Shown here piece by piece: positions 9,458 through 17,651 of a stretch of 64,000 bases of DNA. Source of the stretch: Natronorubrum aibiense (GTDB lineage Archaea; Halobacteriota; Halobacteria; Halobacteriales; Natrialbaceae). Position 1 is the first letter of the stretch, and every line of letters starts with the position of its first letter. The stretch covers positions 992,001 through 1,056,000 of the forward strand of contig NZ_CP045488.1 in NCBI RefSeq assembly GCF_009392895.1, written 5' to 3'. The notes under the pieces were generated by a model. The model ran no database searches. It was not told where the DNA came from and saw nothing but the letters and a program-made list of their open reading frames with translations. Position numbers and translations under genes: made by a program.

Positions 9458-9507
9458 CCCCTGCCTACTCATTCGCGGTGGCAGCCGCTCGTTCCTTGAG
9501 GCAGGGG
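9458..9507 (-). ncRNA. Right-end hairpin, candidate omega-RNA (reRNA) scaffold of tnpB
   Basis: A perfect 9-bp stem (CCCCTGCCT at 9458-9466 with AGGCAGGGG at 9499-9507) encloses a smaller GCGG/CCGC stem (9475-9478 with 9485-9488). The tnpB stop codon (9465-9467) lies inside the outer stem, so the last TnpB residues are encoded by the hairpin. This overlap of the tnpB 3-prime end with a structured RNA at the transposon right end is the established layout of IS200/IS605 omega-RNAs. The guide would be read from just below about 9451 on the minus strand. Confidence 0.6.
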
Positions 9508-10799
9508 CTTCCTGTTTCAACGACGCGACTTGCAGACACGGAAACAGTGTCCACAGCGGTCGCAGTCTCCACGGGCGTTCGAAAATCGTCGAACGATTTT
9601 CGCAGCCCATCAGAATCGCCATGCGATTCTGAGGACGTTCCTTCGGAGTGAACCACTCCTAGTTTCGACAGCCCACGCGACTTCACGTTCAACGCCGCGT
9701 TCCAATCCCTATCCAGTTCAAACCCACAAGAGGGACACGAATGTTCACGAACCCAGAGGGGTTTCTCGGTTTCCACGCCGCAAGACGCACACTCTTTCGT
9801 CGTCCCAGACGGTTCAACCTCGACCACGTGGCACCCGTTCTTTCGACCGTGATGCTTGAGAATCGATATGAAGTCACGCCATCCAACTTCAGCCTTGTTT
9901 CGAGCGTTACCTTCGCCTTCGAGCATCGACTTCACGTTCAAATTCTCGACGAACACCGCGTCGGACAGTGTTGTATACGCATGGGCGAGTTTGTGCTTGT
10001 AGTCGTGCTTCTTGTTCGACATACACGCATGCACCTCAGCGACTCGAAGGCGCTGTTTCTCCCAGTTATTCGACTCGTGTTGCTTGCGAGAGAGCGAGCG
10101 TTGCTCACGTTCGAGGCGGTCTCGCTCGTCGGACAAGTCGAGGCGTCCGATGGAGCGACCATCTGAGTCGTGCACGAAGTTGAGGACGCCGAGGTCGAGA
10201 CCGACGGTGTCCTCTGCATCGATGTCTTCTGGGGCGGGTTTCTCAGGTTCGTTGGTGCTGATACAGAACGAGGCGTACCATGCTCCTGTGGGTTCTTTCT
10301 TCACCGTGACTTCCTTGAGAGCGTCGTGATCAGGAAGGTCGCGGTGGAGGTGGATTGGAATCTCCAGGGTTTCGCCGCGGACTTTCTTGAGTCGGAGGAT
10401 TGCTCGGTTATTCGAGCCACTCTTGGTGTCGAGTTCGAAGCCCGATTGTCGATACGTGAAACTCCGAAATTCACGCGGCGCTTTCCAGTTCAACGAGCCA
10501 ACATCGTACCCCTTGGCTTTCAGCTTGCCGAGGTTGTTGATGTTGGTGCGGATGCGTTCGACAGCTTTCTGCAACACGGTAGAGTAGATCTGTTTGAGGT
10601 CAGTCCACTGTTGTTTGAGACGGGGGAGTTCATCGCGGACGTGCCAGACTCGCTGTCGAAGTGTTCCCTCGTCTTGTGGAATTTTGTTGAACTCGTAGAG
10701 CGCGTGGTTGTAGAGTTGTCGCACAATGTTTCGAGTCCAGTCGAGACTCTCCCACTGTTCGGTTGTCGGGAAGAGTCGGTATCGTGGACTGTACTCCAT
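9465..10799 (-). CDS. tnpB: RNA-guided endonuclease TnpB
   Basis: 444 residues with an N-terminal OrfB helix-turn-helix-like region and an intact RuvC-like nuclease: D202 in DLGVLNFV, E285 in VFVENLNV and D365 in DRDWNAALN. A zinc ribbon (C337, C340, C355, C358) is inserted before the last Asp. TnpB proteins use an omega-RNA from the transposon right end to cut matching DNA next to a transposon-associated motif. The tail after about residue 375 is low-complexity and runs into the right-end hairpin. No frameshift or missing catalytic residue is seen, so it is probably active. Confidence 0.95.
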   Translation of the reverse strand: MEYSPRYRLFPTTEQWESLDWTRNIVRQLYNHALYEFNKIPQDEGTLRQRVWHVRDELPRLKQQWTDLKQIYSTVLQKAVERIRTNINNLGKLKAKGYDVGSLNWKAPREFRSFTYRQSGFELDTKSGSNNRAILRLKKVRGETLEIPIHLHRDLPDHDALKEVTVKKEPTGAWYASFCISTNEPEKPAPEDIDAEDTVGLDLGVLNFVHDSDGRSIGRLDLSDERDRLEREQRSLSRKQHESNNWEKQRLRVAEVHACMSNKKHDYKHKLAHAYTTLSDAVFVENLNVKSMLEGEGNARNKAEVGWRDFISILKHHGRKNGCHVVEVEPSGTTKECASCGVETEKPLWVREHSCPSCGFELDRDWNAALNVKSRGLSKLGVVHSEGTSSESHGDSDGLRKSFDDFRTPVETATAVDTVSVSASRVVETGSPCLKERAAATANE

Positions 10800-10836
10800 G
10801 CGACTTGTCTCCTGCTAGTGGACAGGGTTAATTAAA

Positions 10837-10852
10837 CACTCTGATTAGAGTG
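10837..10852. repeat. Left-end hairpin of the TnpB element
   Basis: CACTCT-GATT-AGAGTG is a perfect 6-bp stem with a 4-nt loop, 38 nt upstream of the tnpB start in an AT-rich stretch. It fits the subterminal imperfect palindrome recognised at the left end of IS200/IS605 elements. Confidence 0.5.
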
Positions 10853-10866
10853 GTAGAGAATCGAGC

Positions 10867-10941
10867 GGGCGCTGTATCCCCTCCCTGCTCGCTCACTCCA
10901 CGCTGTTCCGTTCGCTCCCTGAGGAAGGGGGCTTAGCGCCC
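10867..10941 (-). repeat. Orphan IS605-type right-end-like hairpin
   Basis: A long imperfect stem-loop: GGGCGCT (10867-10873) pairs with AGCGCCC (10935-10941), and CCCCTCCC pairs with GGAAGGGG inside. Read on the minus strand, its 5-prime half (AAGCCCCCTTCCTCAGGGA, then GCGAACGG) aligns with the right-end hairpin at 9458-9507 (AAGCCCCTGCCTCAAGGAA, then CGAGCGG). It therefore looks like the right end of a related element without its own tnpB, abutting the left end of the resident element. Confidence 0.45.
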
Positions 10942-10951
10942 ACTCTTTCAG

Positions 10952-11029
10952 CTAAAGCAGGATAAGTGCGAGTAGTGCAGCGGGCCCTGCAAGCAGGAGC
11001 AGCGTTCCGATGATGAGCCGTATTGACAT
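10952..11029 (-). CDS. Possible 25-residue hydrophobic peptide
   Basis: ATG at 11027-11029 and TAG at 10952-10954 enclose a peptide that is one uninterrupted membrane helix (IIGTLLLLAGPAALLALILL). ACTATAAG lies about 25 nt upstream of the ATG and could serve as a TATA element. Haloarchaea encode many such single-span micro-proteins, but length and composition alone could arise by chance. It lies downstream of argF on the same strand, separated by 132 bp. Confidence 0.35.
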   Translation of the reverse strand: MSIRLIIGTLLLLAGPAALLALILL

Positions 11030-11161
11030 ACAGTCGTCACGATCACGGCCGATACTATAAGAACTGAATATTGTTCAACTAGTCAACTAGTGGCTAGCGA
11101 CCAGTAACTGCGAGTTGACGGCAGGAGAATCGCCGATTCGTCCGTGCGTCGCTCGCGCTTC

Positions 11162-12091
11162 TCACTCGAGCAACCAGCTCAACACCGCCTTCTGTGCGTG
11201 CAGTCGATTTTCGGCTTGATCGAAGACGATCGACTGGTCGCTTTCGATGGCTTCGTCGGTGATCTCCTCGCCGCGGTGGGCGGGAAGACAGTGCATGATC
11301 GACGCCTCGGGGGCGTGCTCGAGCAAGTCCGCGCCGACCTGAAAGCCCTCGAAATCGTTCATACGGACGTCGCGTTCGTCTTCTTGGCCCATGCTGATCC
11401 AGACGTCGGTGTAGATGATGTCAGCGTCCGAGACCGCCTCGACCGGATCGGTCGTGGTCGTCGGATCGCCGCCCAGTTCGCGGGCGCGCTCGAGCACTTC
11501 CTCGTCGAGCTCGTAGCCCTCGGGCGTCGCGACCGTCAGATCGATGTCGGTCATCGCACAGCCGAGTGCAAACGACTGAGCGACGTTGTTACCGTCGCCG
11601 ATCCAGGTCGCCGAGACGCCGTCGAAGCCGTCTTCCTGTTCGCGGATCGTCTGGAGGTCCGCGAGCGTCTGGCAGGGGTGGGCGTCGTCGGTCAGCCCGT
11701 TGACGACGGGGACGTCGGCGTACTCCGCGAGTACTTCGACGTTCTCGTGTTTGAACACGCGGGCCATCACGGCGTCGACGTACCGCGAGAGCGCACGCGA
11801 GGTGTCTTTCAGCGGCTCGCCTCGCCCAAGTTGGATGTCGTCTTCCCCGAGGAAGATCGCGTGGCCGCCCAGCTGGGTCATCCCCGTCTCGAACGAGACG
11901 CGGGTACGGGTGCTTGCCTTCTGGAAGAGCATCCCCAGCGTCTGGTCCTCGAGGTCGGCGTGATTGTCGCCGGTCTCGAGGGCTCGTTTGTACTCCTCGG
12001 CCCTGTCGAGGACCGTGAACAGTTCTGCCTCGGTGAGATCGTCGACATCGAGGAAATGTCTCGGCTGGCTGTCGTCAGTATTTGTCGTCAT
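11162..12091 (-). CDS. argF: Ornithine carbamoyltransferase
   Basis: 309 residues, the normal length. It condenses carbamoyl phosphate with ornithine to give citrulline. The carbamoyl-phosphate motif STRTR is at residues 60-64, HPCQ at 138-141, the ornithine loop SMGQE at 233-237, and HCLPAHR with the catalytic Cys at 267-273. It is the last gene of the arginine block, 30 nt after argE, and has its own TATA-like sequence in that gap, so it may be transcribed both by read-through and independently. Confidence 0.97.
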   Translation of the reverse strand: MTTNTDDSQPRHFLDVDDLTEAELFTVLDRAEEYKRALETGDNHADLEDQTLGMLFQKASTRTRVSFETGMTQLGGHAIFLGEDDIQLGRGEPLKDTSRALSRYVDAVMARVFKHENVEVLAEYADVPVVNGLTDDAHPCQTLADLQTIREQEDGFDGVSATWIGDGNNVAQSFALGCAMTDIDLTVATPEGYELDEEVLERARELGGDPTTTTDPVEAVSDADIIYTDVWISMGQEDERDVRMNDFEGFQVGADLLEHAPEASIMHCLPAHRGEEITDEAIESDQSIVFDQAENRLHAQKAVLSWLLE

Positions 12092-12104
12092 GATCTGTGA
12101 ATCG

Positions 12105-12112
12105 TATAAAAA
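12105..12112 (-). promoter_or_regulatory. TATA-like box upstream of argF
   Basis: The minus strand reads TTTTTATA, 14-21 nt upstream of the argF ATG, in the short argE-argF gap. It is a little close for a leaderless start, so function is uncertain. Confidence 0.35.
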
Positions 12113-12121
12113 TGCGTGTGT

Positions 12122-13192
12122 TCAGTCCTCGCTCAACGTCCGCGAGACGCGCTCGAGGATCGAAACGGATTGATCGTACTCCGAGAGTGAGAGTCGCTCG
12201 TCGGGTGCGTGATCGAGATCGGAGTTACCAGGGCCGTACGTGACCATTGGACAGTCCCACGCCCCCGCGTAGATGTTCATGTCGCTGGTGCCGGTCTTTC
12301 GTAGCAGACGTGGCTCCTCGTCTTCGTTGCGAATAGCGACACGGAACGCTCGAGCGACCTCCGTTCGCGGACTCGTCATCACGGGCGGAACCTTGTCCTT
12401 CCAGGTTACAGTCCCAACCTCGAGTTCGGCTTCTGCGGCTTCGCGGACGGTCTCGACATCGAGTGCGGGCGGGACGCGCAGTTGGACATCCATCGTCGCT
12501 TCGACGGAGAGGCCGTCGTCGCTGACGCCGCCTTCGATGTCGACCGGCTTGGTCGTCACCTGCTCGAAGACGGGTTCGTACTCGCCACCTTCGAAGTGTG
12601 CTTCGACGGCGGACCACCAGCGAACGGCGTGTTGGATCGCGTTCGGGTCCGGCCGGGAGGTGTGGCCGGACTCGCTGGTCGCGACGTACGTGCCAGCGAT
12701 GAGGCCACGATAGCCCAGCGTGATCCCGTTCGCTCCGGACGGCTCGCCGTTGATGACGGCTTCCGGTGACTTCTCCCTGTCGGCGACGAGGTAGCGCGAC
12801 CCCTTCGAGTCGACTTCTTCGCCGACGACGCCGACGAAGGAGACGCCGGTTCGGACGGCGGCGGTCGCCATCGCGGCGAGTGGCCCGGTTGCGTCGACGC
12901 TGCCACGACCCCAGAGGATTTCATCGTCGCCGGTTTCTTCGACCTCGACGGGGATATCCCCCGGGACGGTGTCGATGTGTGAAGTGAGCAGCACGGAATC
13001 GTCCGCCGGTGCGCGGACGTTGCCGACCGCGTCGATCCAGACCTCTCGGTCGTGGGCCTCGAAGAAATCCACGAGCCGTTTGGCCGCCTCGCGCTCCTCA
13101 CGGGTCGGCGAGGGAATCGAGACGAGGTCGACCAGTAGCTCCCGGGCTTCCGAAAGCGAGACGTCCGCCGGGTCGCTCGTACTCGCGCTCAT
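12122..13192 (-). CDS. argE: LysW-carrier hydrolase (ArgE/LysK, M20 family)
   Basis: 356 residues, M20/ArgE-DapE metallopeptidase fold. It releases ornithine (or lysine) from the C-terminal Glu of the LysW carrier. The metal ligands are visible: H72 in SHIDTVPG with D74, D100 in WGRGSVDATG, and E125-E126 in VGEEVDSKG. Its ATG overlaps the argD stop codon (ATGA), so the two are translationally coupled. The LysK-type assignment rests on the lysW/argX genes in the same operon rather than on specificity residues. Confidence 0.93.
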   Translation of the reverse strand: MSASTSDPADVSLSEARELLVDLVSIPSPTREEREAAKRLVDFFEAHDREVWIDAVGNVRAPADDSVLLTSHIDTVPGDIPVEVEETGDDEILWGRGSVDATGPLAAMATAAVRTGVSFVGVVGEEVDSKGSRYLVADREKSPEAVINGEPSGANGITLGYRGLIAGTYVATSESGHTSRPDPNAIQHAVRWWSAVEAHFEGGEYEPVFEQVTTKPVDIEGGVSDDGLSVEATMDVQLRVPPALDVETVREAAEAELEVGTVTWKDKVPPVMTSPRTEVARAFRVAIRNEDEEPRLLRKTGTSDMNIYAGAWDCPMVTYGPGNSDLDHAPDERLSLSEYDQSVSILERVSRTLSED

Positions 13193-14340
13193 GATTCGGG
13201 TTCGTCAGGTGCGATAACCGCGCCGAGGGCGTCGACGAGTTGATCCGCCTCCGCTTTGTCGATCACCAGCGGCGGCAGCAGGCGCAGGACGGTCCGACCT
13301 GCTGGCAGCGCCAGCACCTGGTGGTTGATCGCCAGGTCACGGGCGGCGCGATTGGCTCCTCGCTTCAACTCGATGCCGATGAGCAGGCCCTCGCCGCGGA
13401 CCTCGCGGACCTCGTCACCGAGTCTGGCTTCGAGTTCGGTCGTGAGGTAGTCGCCCATCGCGGCGGCGTGGGCGGGCCACTCTTCCTCGACCAGCGTCGA
13501 GATCGTCGCGTGGACCGCCGCGGTGACGACGGGACCGCCGCTGAACGTAGCGTTGTGCGAGGCCGCGCCGTCGGCGATCCAGTCACGAACGACGACACCG
13601 CCGATAGGCAGGCCGTTGCCGAGGCCTTTCGCCGTCGTGAGAATGTCGGGCGTGACGCCGGCGTTCTGGCAGGCCCACATCTGGCCCGTCCGTCCCATGC
13701 CGGTCTGGACCTCGTCGAAGACGAGCGCCGCGCCGGCCTCGTCGGTGACCTCGCGGGCGGTCTCGAGGTAGCCCGCGGGCGGGACGTTGATGCCGCCTTC
13801 GCCCTGAATCGGCTCTAAGATGACGGCTGCGGTCTCGTCGTCGACGGCGTCGGCGAGCTCCTCGCCGTCGCCGTAGGGAACGAACTCCACGTCGCCGGCG
13901 AGCGGCTCGAACGGTTTCTTGTACTTGTCCTTCCAGGTCGCCGCGAGCGAGCCCATCGTCCGGCCGTGGAAGCTCCGGGTCGCGGCGATAATTTTCGAGT
14001 TGCCGGTCGCCGAGCGGGCGAACTTCAATGCGGCCTCGTTGGCCTCGGTGCCGGAGTTACAGAACCAGGCCGACTCGAGGCCGTCGGGCGTCGACGCGAC
14101 GAGCGCGGCGTAGGCGTCCTCGCGCGACTGGACGGGGAACGAGGAATCGACGAACGTCAGCTTCCCAACCTGTTCTTGTACCGCCTCGACGACGGCCGGG
14201 TGGCTATGGCCGAGCGGCGTACACGCGTAGCTCGCGCCCGCGTCGAGGTACTCCGTCCCGTCGGTGCTGTAGAGGGACGCCCCCTCGCCGCGCTCGATCC
14301 CGATCGGCTTGCTACCGGAGATGAAATCGAGGTCACTCAT
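13189..14340 (-). CDS. argD: LysW-gamma-semialdehyde aminotransferase (ArgD/LysJ)
   Basis: 383 residues from the ATG at 14338-14340; the frame stays open far upstream but that extension is antisense-like and overlaps argB. Class III aminotransferase: the PLP lysine is K238 in TTAKGLGNGLP, preceded by the VFDEVQTG motif, with CNSGTEANEAALK forming the phosphate loop. It transfers the amino group from glutamate to the carrier-bound semialdehyde. It overlaps argB upstream and argE downstream by 4 nt each. Confidence 0.95.
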   Translation of the reverse strand: MSDLDFISGSKPIGIERGEGASLYSTDGTEYLDAGASYACTPLGHSHPAVVEAVQEQVGKLTFVDSSFPVQSREDAYAALVASTPDGLESAWFCNSGTEANEAALKFARSATGNSKIIAATRSFHGRTMGSLAATWKDKYKKPFEPLAGDVEFVPYGDGEELADAVDDETAAVILEPIQGEGGINVPPAGYLETAREVTDEAGAALVFDEVQTGMGRTGQMWACQNAGVTPDILTTAKGLGNGLPIGGVVVRDWIADGAASHNATFSGGPVVTAAVHATISTLVEEEWPAHAAAMGDYLTTELEARLGDEVREVRGEGLLIGIELKRGANRAARDLAINHQVLALPAGRTVLRLLPPLVIDKAEADQLVDALGAVIAPDEPES

Positions 14341-15203
14341 TCTGCGGCCTCCGTTTCGGCTTCGTCTTCGTCCGCGAGCACGCTGGGCTCGAGGGTCGTC
14401 CCCTCGCCACCGAGCGCACTCGAGATCGGTTCGTCTGCATTCGCATCGGCAACGACGACCGAGGACGCGCCGCCCTCGAGGGCTTCCTCTGCGGCCATGA
14501 CCTTCTTCGTCATGAAGCCTTCCGCAGCCGATTTGACGGTCTCGAACGCTTCCGGAGTCGCCGCCGAATCGATCTTCGTCGACTTGTCGTCGGGGTCCTC
14601 GTAGACGCCGGATACATCCGTGAGGAGCACGAGGTCGGCCTCGAGCGCCCCTGCGATCGCGGCGGCGGCGCGGTCGGCGTCGGCGTTGACCGCGGTGTAG
14701 CCACCGTCTTTCTCTTTCCCGAGTACCGGGACGGAGACGACGGGCGTGTAGCCGCCCGCGAGGACGGTCTCGAGCAGGTCGGCGTTGACCGACTCGATTG
14801 TCCCCGAGTGGTCGCCGCGTTTGATCTTCTTCTTGCCGTCTTCTTTGACGCGGACGGCTGACTTGCGCTTGCCAGAGAGGAGTTTGCCGTCGGTGCCCGA
14901 GAGGCCGACTGCGTCGACGCCCTCGTTCTGGAGGCTTTCGACCAGATCGGTGTTGAGCTTGCCCGGCATCACCATCTTGAAGACGTCCATGGTGCGTTCG
15001 TCGGTAAAACGCCCGACGACGCCGCCAGGCGTCTCGACGTAGGTGGGTTCCTCGCCGAGCTCTTCTAAGGTCTCGTCGACGGCGGTCGAGCCGCCGTGGG
15101 TGAGCACGACGTCTTCGCCATCCTCGACGAGACTCGCAACGTCCGCGAGTGCGCCTTCGGGATCGACGGCGCGTGCGCCGCCGATTTTGACGACAACCGT
15201 CAT
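14337..15203 (-). CDS. argB: LysW-glutamate/aminoadipate kinase (ArgB/LysZ)
   Basis: 288 residues, amino-acid kinase fold. It phosphorylates the side-chain carboxyl of LysW-bound glutamate. The N-terminal VVKIGGA loop and the HGGSTAVDETL segment match N-acetylglutamate kinases, as does the NADADRAAAAIAGAL helix with VLLTDVSGVY. The C-terminus carries an acidic Ala/Glu tail. The gene starts directly behind the argC stop (TAAATG) and overlaps argD by 4 nt. Confidence 0.94.
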   Translation of the reverse strand: MTVVVKIGGARAVDPEGALADVASLVEDGEDVVLTHGGSTAVDETLEELGEEPTYVETPGGVVGRFTDERTMDVFKMVMPGKLNTDLVESLQNEGVDAVGLSGTDGKLLSGKRKSAVRVKEDGKKKIKRGDHSGTIESVNADLLETVLAGGYTPVVSVPVLGKEKDGGYTAVNADADRAAAAIAGALEADLVLLTDVSGVYEDPDDKSTKIDSAATPEAFETVKSAAEGFMTKKVMAAEEALEGGASSVVVADANADEPISSALGGEGTTLEPSVLADEDEAETEAAE

Positions 15204-16250
15204 TTACGGAGCCCCCACGGGGTGTAGTCCCGTGAACTCGAGTCCGGCCGTCTCCTCGAAGCCCAGCGCGATGTTGGCGGCGTGGACCGCCTGGCCCGCC
15301 GAGCCTTTCATCATGTTGTCGATCGCCGAGAAGACGACGATGCGTTTGTTCGAGGGGTCGAGTTCGAAGCCGACTTCGGCGAGGTTCGTCCCCGCGACCG
15401 ACTTCGGTTCGGGGTAGCGGTAGACGCCGGAGCCGCCGGCAGCCATGCGGACGAACGGCTCGTCCTCGTAGGCCCCTCTGTACGCTTTCCAAAGGTCGCC
15501 CTTCGAGACAGGACCCGACGGGAAGACGTGGCTGGTCGCGCTCGCGCCGCGGATCATATCGACGGCGTGGCACGTGAACGCGACGCTCGTGCCGAGGAAC
15601 TGCTCGATCTCGGCTTCGTGACGGTGGCCGGTCGGCGCGTAGGGGCGAACAACACCGGAGCGCTCAGGGTGGCTCGAGGCCTCGCCGCCGCCGGCCCCGC
15701 CTTCGGAGGAGCCGACTTTCACGTCGACGACAACCTGCTCGCCGCCCTCGAGAATCCCCTGGTCGAACAGCGGGTAGAGCCCGAGAATCGTCGCGGTGGC
15801 GTTACAGCCGCCGCCGGCGATCAGCTCTGCGCCCGCGAGGTTCTCGCGGTTGATCTCGGGAAGCGCGTACTCGGCCTTTTCTAAGTACTCGGGCGCCTCG
15901 TGGCCGTCGTACCACTCGTCGTACTGGTCTTCGGTCTCGAGGCGGAAGTCAGCCGAGAGGTCCACGACCGTGTCGGCGATCTCGAAGAACTCGTCGATCC
16001 GGCCCATCGAGACGCCGTGTGGCGTCGCCGCGAACAGCACGTCGACGGACTCGAGATCATCGGGTTCGGTAAAGCGCAGGTCCGTGCCGCGCAGTGGCGG
16101 GTGGACGGAGCCGACGCTCTTGCCGGCTTTCGATCGGCTCGTGACTTCGGTGAGCTCGAAGTTCGGGTGGCCGGCGAGCAGTCGCAGCAGTTCGCCACCC
16201 GTAAAGCCCGAGCCACCGATGACGGTTGCGGTAGCCGTGTCAGCAGCCAT
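15204..16250 (-). CDS. argC: LysW-glutamyl/aminoadipyl phosphate reductase (ArgC/LysY)
   Basis: 348 residues. The N-terminal Rossmann motif is VIGGSGFTGGELLRLL, and the catalytic cysteine is C149 in GGGCNATATI. GVSMGR and HRHEAEIEQ are typical ArgC signatures. It reduces the acyl phosphate on the carrier to the semialdehyde with NADPH. Its start overlaps the argX stop by one base (TGATG), showing tight operon packing. Confidence 0.95.
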   Translation of the reverse strand: MAADTATATVIGGSGFTGGELLRLLAGHPNFELTEVTSRSKAGKSVGSVHPPLRGTDLRFTEPDDLESVDVLFAATPHGVSMGRIDEFFEIADTVVDLSADFRLETEDQYDEWYDGHEAPEYLEKAEYALPEINRENLAGAELIAGGGCNATATILGLYPLFDQGILEGGEQVVVDVKVGSSEGGAGGGEASSHPERSGVVRPYAPTGHRHEAEIEQFLGTSVAFTCHAVDMIRGASATSHVFPSGPVSKGDLWKAYRGAYEDEPFVRMAAGGSGVYRYPEPKSVAGTNLAEVGFELDPSNKRIVVFSAIDNMMKGSAGQAVHAANIALGFEETAGLEFTGLHPVGAP

Positions 16251-17137
16251 CAGGCGCTCACCTCGAGTTCGTTCTCGGCGGCGTCGGCTGCCTTCTGCTC
16301 GAGCCAGTCGACGACGGTGCCGGCGATGTCGGTGTCGACGGCCCCGTCGAGGGCTTTGAACTCGACGGTGTGGTTGACCTCGTGGACGGTGTACCCGTCT
16401 TCGGTTTCCATCAGGTCGATACCGAGCAGTCCGCCGCCGACGGCGTCGCTGGCCTGTTTGACGAGTTCGGTTGCGTCCTCGTCGGGCTCGAAGACGTCCG
16501 TCTCCGCGCCTTTGGCGGCGTTGGTGATCCAGTGGTCCGACGAGCGGACCATGCCGGCGATCGGCTCGCCGTCGGTCGCGAGCACGCGGATGTCACGACC
16601 GGGTTTCTCGACGAACTCCTGGACGTAGAACACCTTGTGCTCGTAGTGGCCGAGCGTGGCCTTGTGCTCTAAGATGGCTTCGGCGGCGTCCGGCGAGTCG
16701 ATCTTGGCCATCAGGCGGCCCCACGACCCGACGACGGGTTTGAGCACGCAGGGGTAGCCAAAGTCCTCGATGGCTTCCATTGCGGTCTCTTTCGTGAACG
16801 CGACTTTGGTCGCCGGCGTCGGCACGCCTGCCTGCTCGAGTGCGAGACTGTTTTTCACTTTGTCCGCACAGATGTCGGCCGTCTCGTGGCTGTTGACCAC
16901 GGGGATGCCGTAAGCCTCGAAAAACTGCGTGGCATAGAGGCTGCGGCTCGTGGCGAGACAGCGGTCGACGACGATGTCGAGGTCAGCGAACGCCTCGGGG
17001 GCCTCGCTGATGTCGAACGTCTGCTTGCGGACGTCGATCTTCTCGACCTCGTGGTCGCGCTCGCGAAGCTCGTTGAGCAAGAGCTTCTCGTCCTTGCGAA
17101 TCCGGGAGTAGAGTATTCCTACGTTCACGCGAACCAC
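16250..17137 (-). CDS. argX: Glutamate/aminoadipate-LysW ligase (ArgX/LysX, ATP-grasp)
   Basis: 295 residues, RimK-like ATP-grasp. CVLKPVVGSWGRLMAKI is the ATP-binding loop, and HEVNHTVEFK holds metal-binding residues near the C-terminus. It attaches the alpha-amino group of glutamate (arginine route) or aminoadipate (lysine route) to the C-terminal Glu of LysW. The specificity loop reads TNAAKGA, so it cannot be assigned confidently to one substrate. Haloarchaea normally make lysine by the DAP route, which favours the arginine role. It lies 49 bp downstream of lysW. Confidence 0.94.
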   Translation of the reverse strand: MVRVNVGILYSRIRKDEKLLLNELRERDHEVEKIDVRKQTFDISEAPEAFADLDIVVDRCLATSRSLYATQFFEAYGIPVVNSHETADICADKVKNSLALEQAGVPTPATKVAFTKETAMEAIEDFGYPCVLKPVVGSWGRLMAKIDSPDAAEAILEHKATLGHYEHKVFYVQEFVEKPGRDIRVLATDGEPIAGMVRSSDHWITNAAKGAETDVFEPDEDATELVKQASDAVGGGLLGIDLMETEDGYTVHEVNHTVEFKALDGAVDTDIAGTVVDWLEQKAADAAENELEVSA

Positions 17138-17186
17138 CCCTGGTGTGTGTGCTCAGGGCACAAGGTAGTCGCGACCGTGTGCAAGG

Positions 17187-17351
17187 TCACTCACCCCAGT
17201 CCTCTTCGAGCTCGGGGGCTCGCTCGAGGACTGGCGGCTCGGTGTCGACGACTTCAAGCTCTGCGCCACAGGTCGTACAGTCAACGATCTCTCCCACTTC
17301 CAGATCCTCGTGCAGGGACACTTCCGCCCCACATTCGACGCATTCCGTCAT
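17187..17351 (-). CDS. lysW: Amino-group carrier protein LysW/ArgW
   Basis: 54 residues. It begins MTECVECGAEVSLHEDLEVG and ends in the diagnostic EDWGE, whose terminal Glu carries the growing ornithine/lysine side chain. Four cysteines in two CxxC pairs (C4, C7 and C26, C29) form the zinc ribbon. The protein is very acidic, as needed for docking to the basic faces of the pathway enzymes. It heads the argX-argC-argB-argD-argE operon and has a TATA box 28 nt upstream. Confidence 0.95.
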   Translation of the reverse strand: MTECVECGAEVSLHEDLEVGEIVDCTTCGAELEVVDTEPPVLERAPELEEDWGE

Positions 17352-17378
17352 TGTACCTGCAACTGGGAGCCAATAACC

Positions 17379-17384
17379 CTTAAA
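17379..17384 (-). promoter_or_regulatory. TATA box of the lysW-argX-argC-argB-argD-argE operon
   Basis: The minus strand reads TTTAAG (within GGGTTTAAGGG), 28 nt upstream of the lysW ATG. No other feature is seen between it and repeat copy A at 17575. Confidence 0.55.
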
Positions 17385-17574
17385 CCCTTCGAACTTATCA
17401 GGAGAAATACACGAAGCGCAGTATCGCCTAATGGAGTGAATGTACTGTTTTCCGGCCGGTTACGGTTTCCATATCATGGAGTTGGTAGTTTGTCCCCTGG
17501 CGGGGACCGCCGCGAAATCGTGGGCCGCACTCGAGCAACTGTCAGGCGTGTCACTTCGGGACGTGCCGACTCAT

Positions 17575-17650
17575 ACGGATTGCTGTAACTGTGTACCGTC
17601 GATCGCCAGCACGGGTCGGCGATCGGCGGTAATTGACGACAGTAAACCGT
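17575..17650 (-). repeat. Stop-codon-abutting double-stem repeat, copy A (after argH)
   Basis: 76 bp. Read on the minus strand it starts one nucleotide after the argH TGA. The outer stem is ACGGTTTACTGT with ACAGCAATCCGT. The inner stem CCGCCGATCGCC pairs with GGCGATCGACGG (one mismatch) around a 10-nt loop. There is no downstream T-tract. It belongs to a five-member family in this window. Confidence 0.8.
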
Positions 17651-17651
17651 A

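Larger units (their letters stand above)
9451..10860 (-). mobile_element. TnpB-only IS200/IS605-type element (approximate ends)
   Basis: A single tnpB gene is bounded by subterminal hairpins: 9458-9507 at the right end (3-prime of tnpB) and 10837-10852 at the left end. No TnpA (Y1 transposase) gene is present, so this is an IS1341-like, non-autonomous arrangement. As expected for this superfamily there are no terminal inverted repeats or target duplications, so the exact ends cannot be fixed without an empty site. It lies between thrC and the arginine cluster and disrupts no recognisable gene. Confidence 0.75.

Noticed and set aside
14341-15573. Upstream extension of the argD frame (to 15573)
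   Set aside because: Arg-rich, unlike any aminotransferase, and overlaps argB and argC. The family N-terminus begins at 14340.
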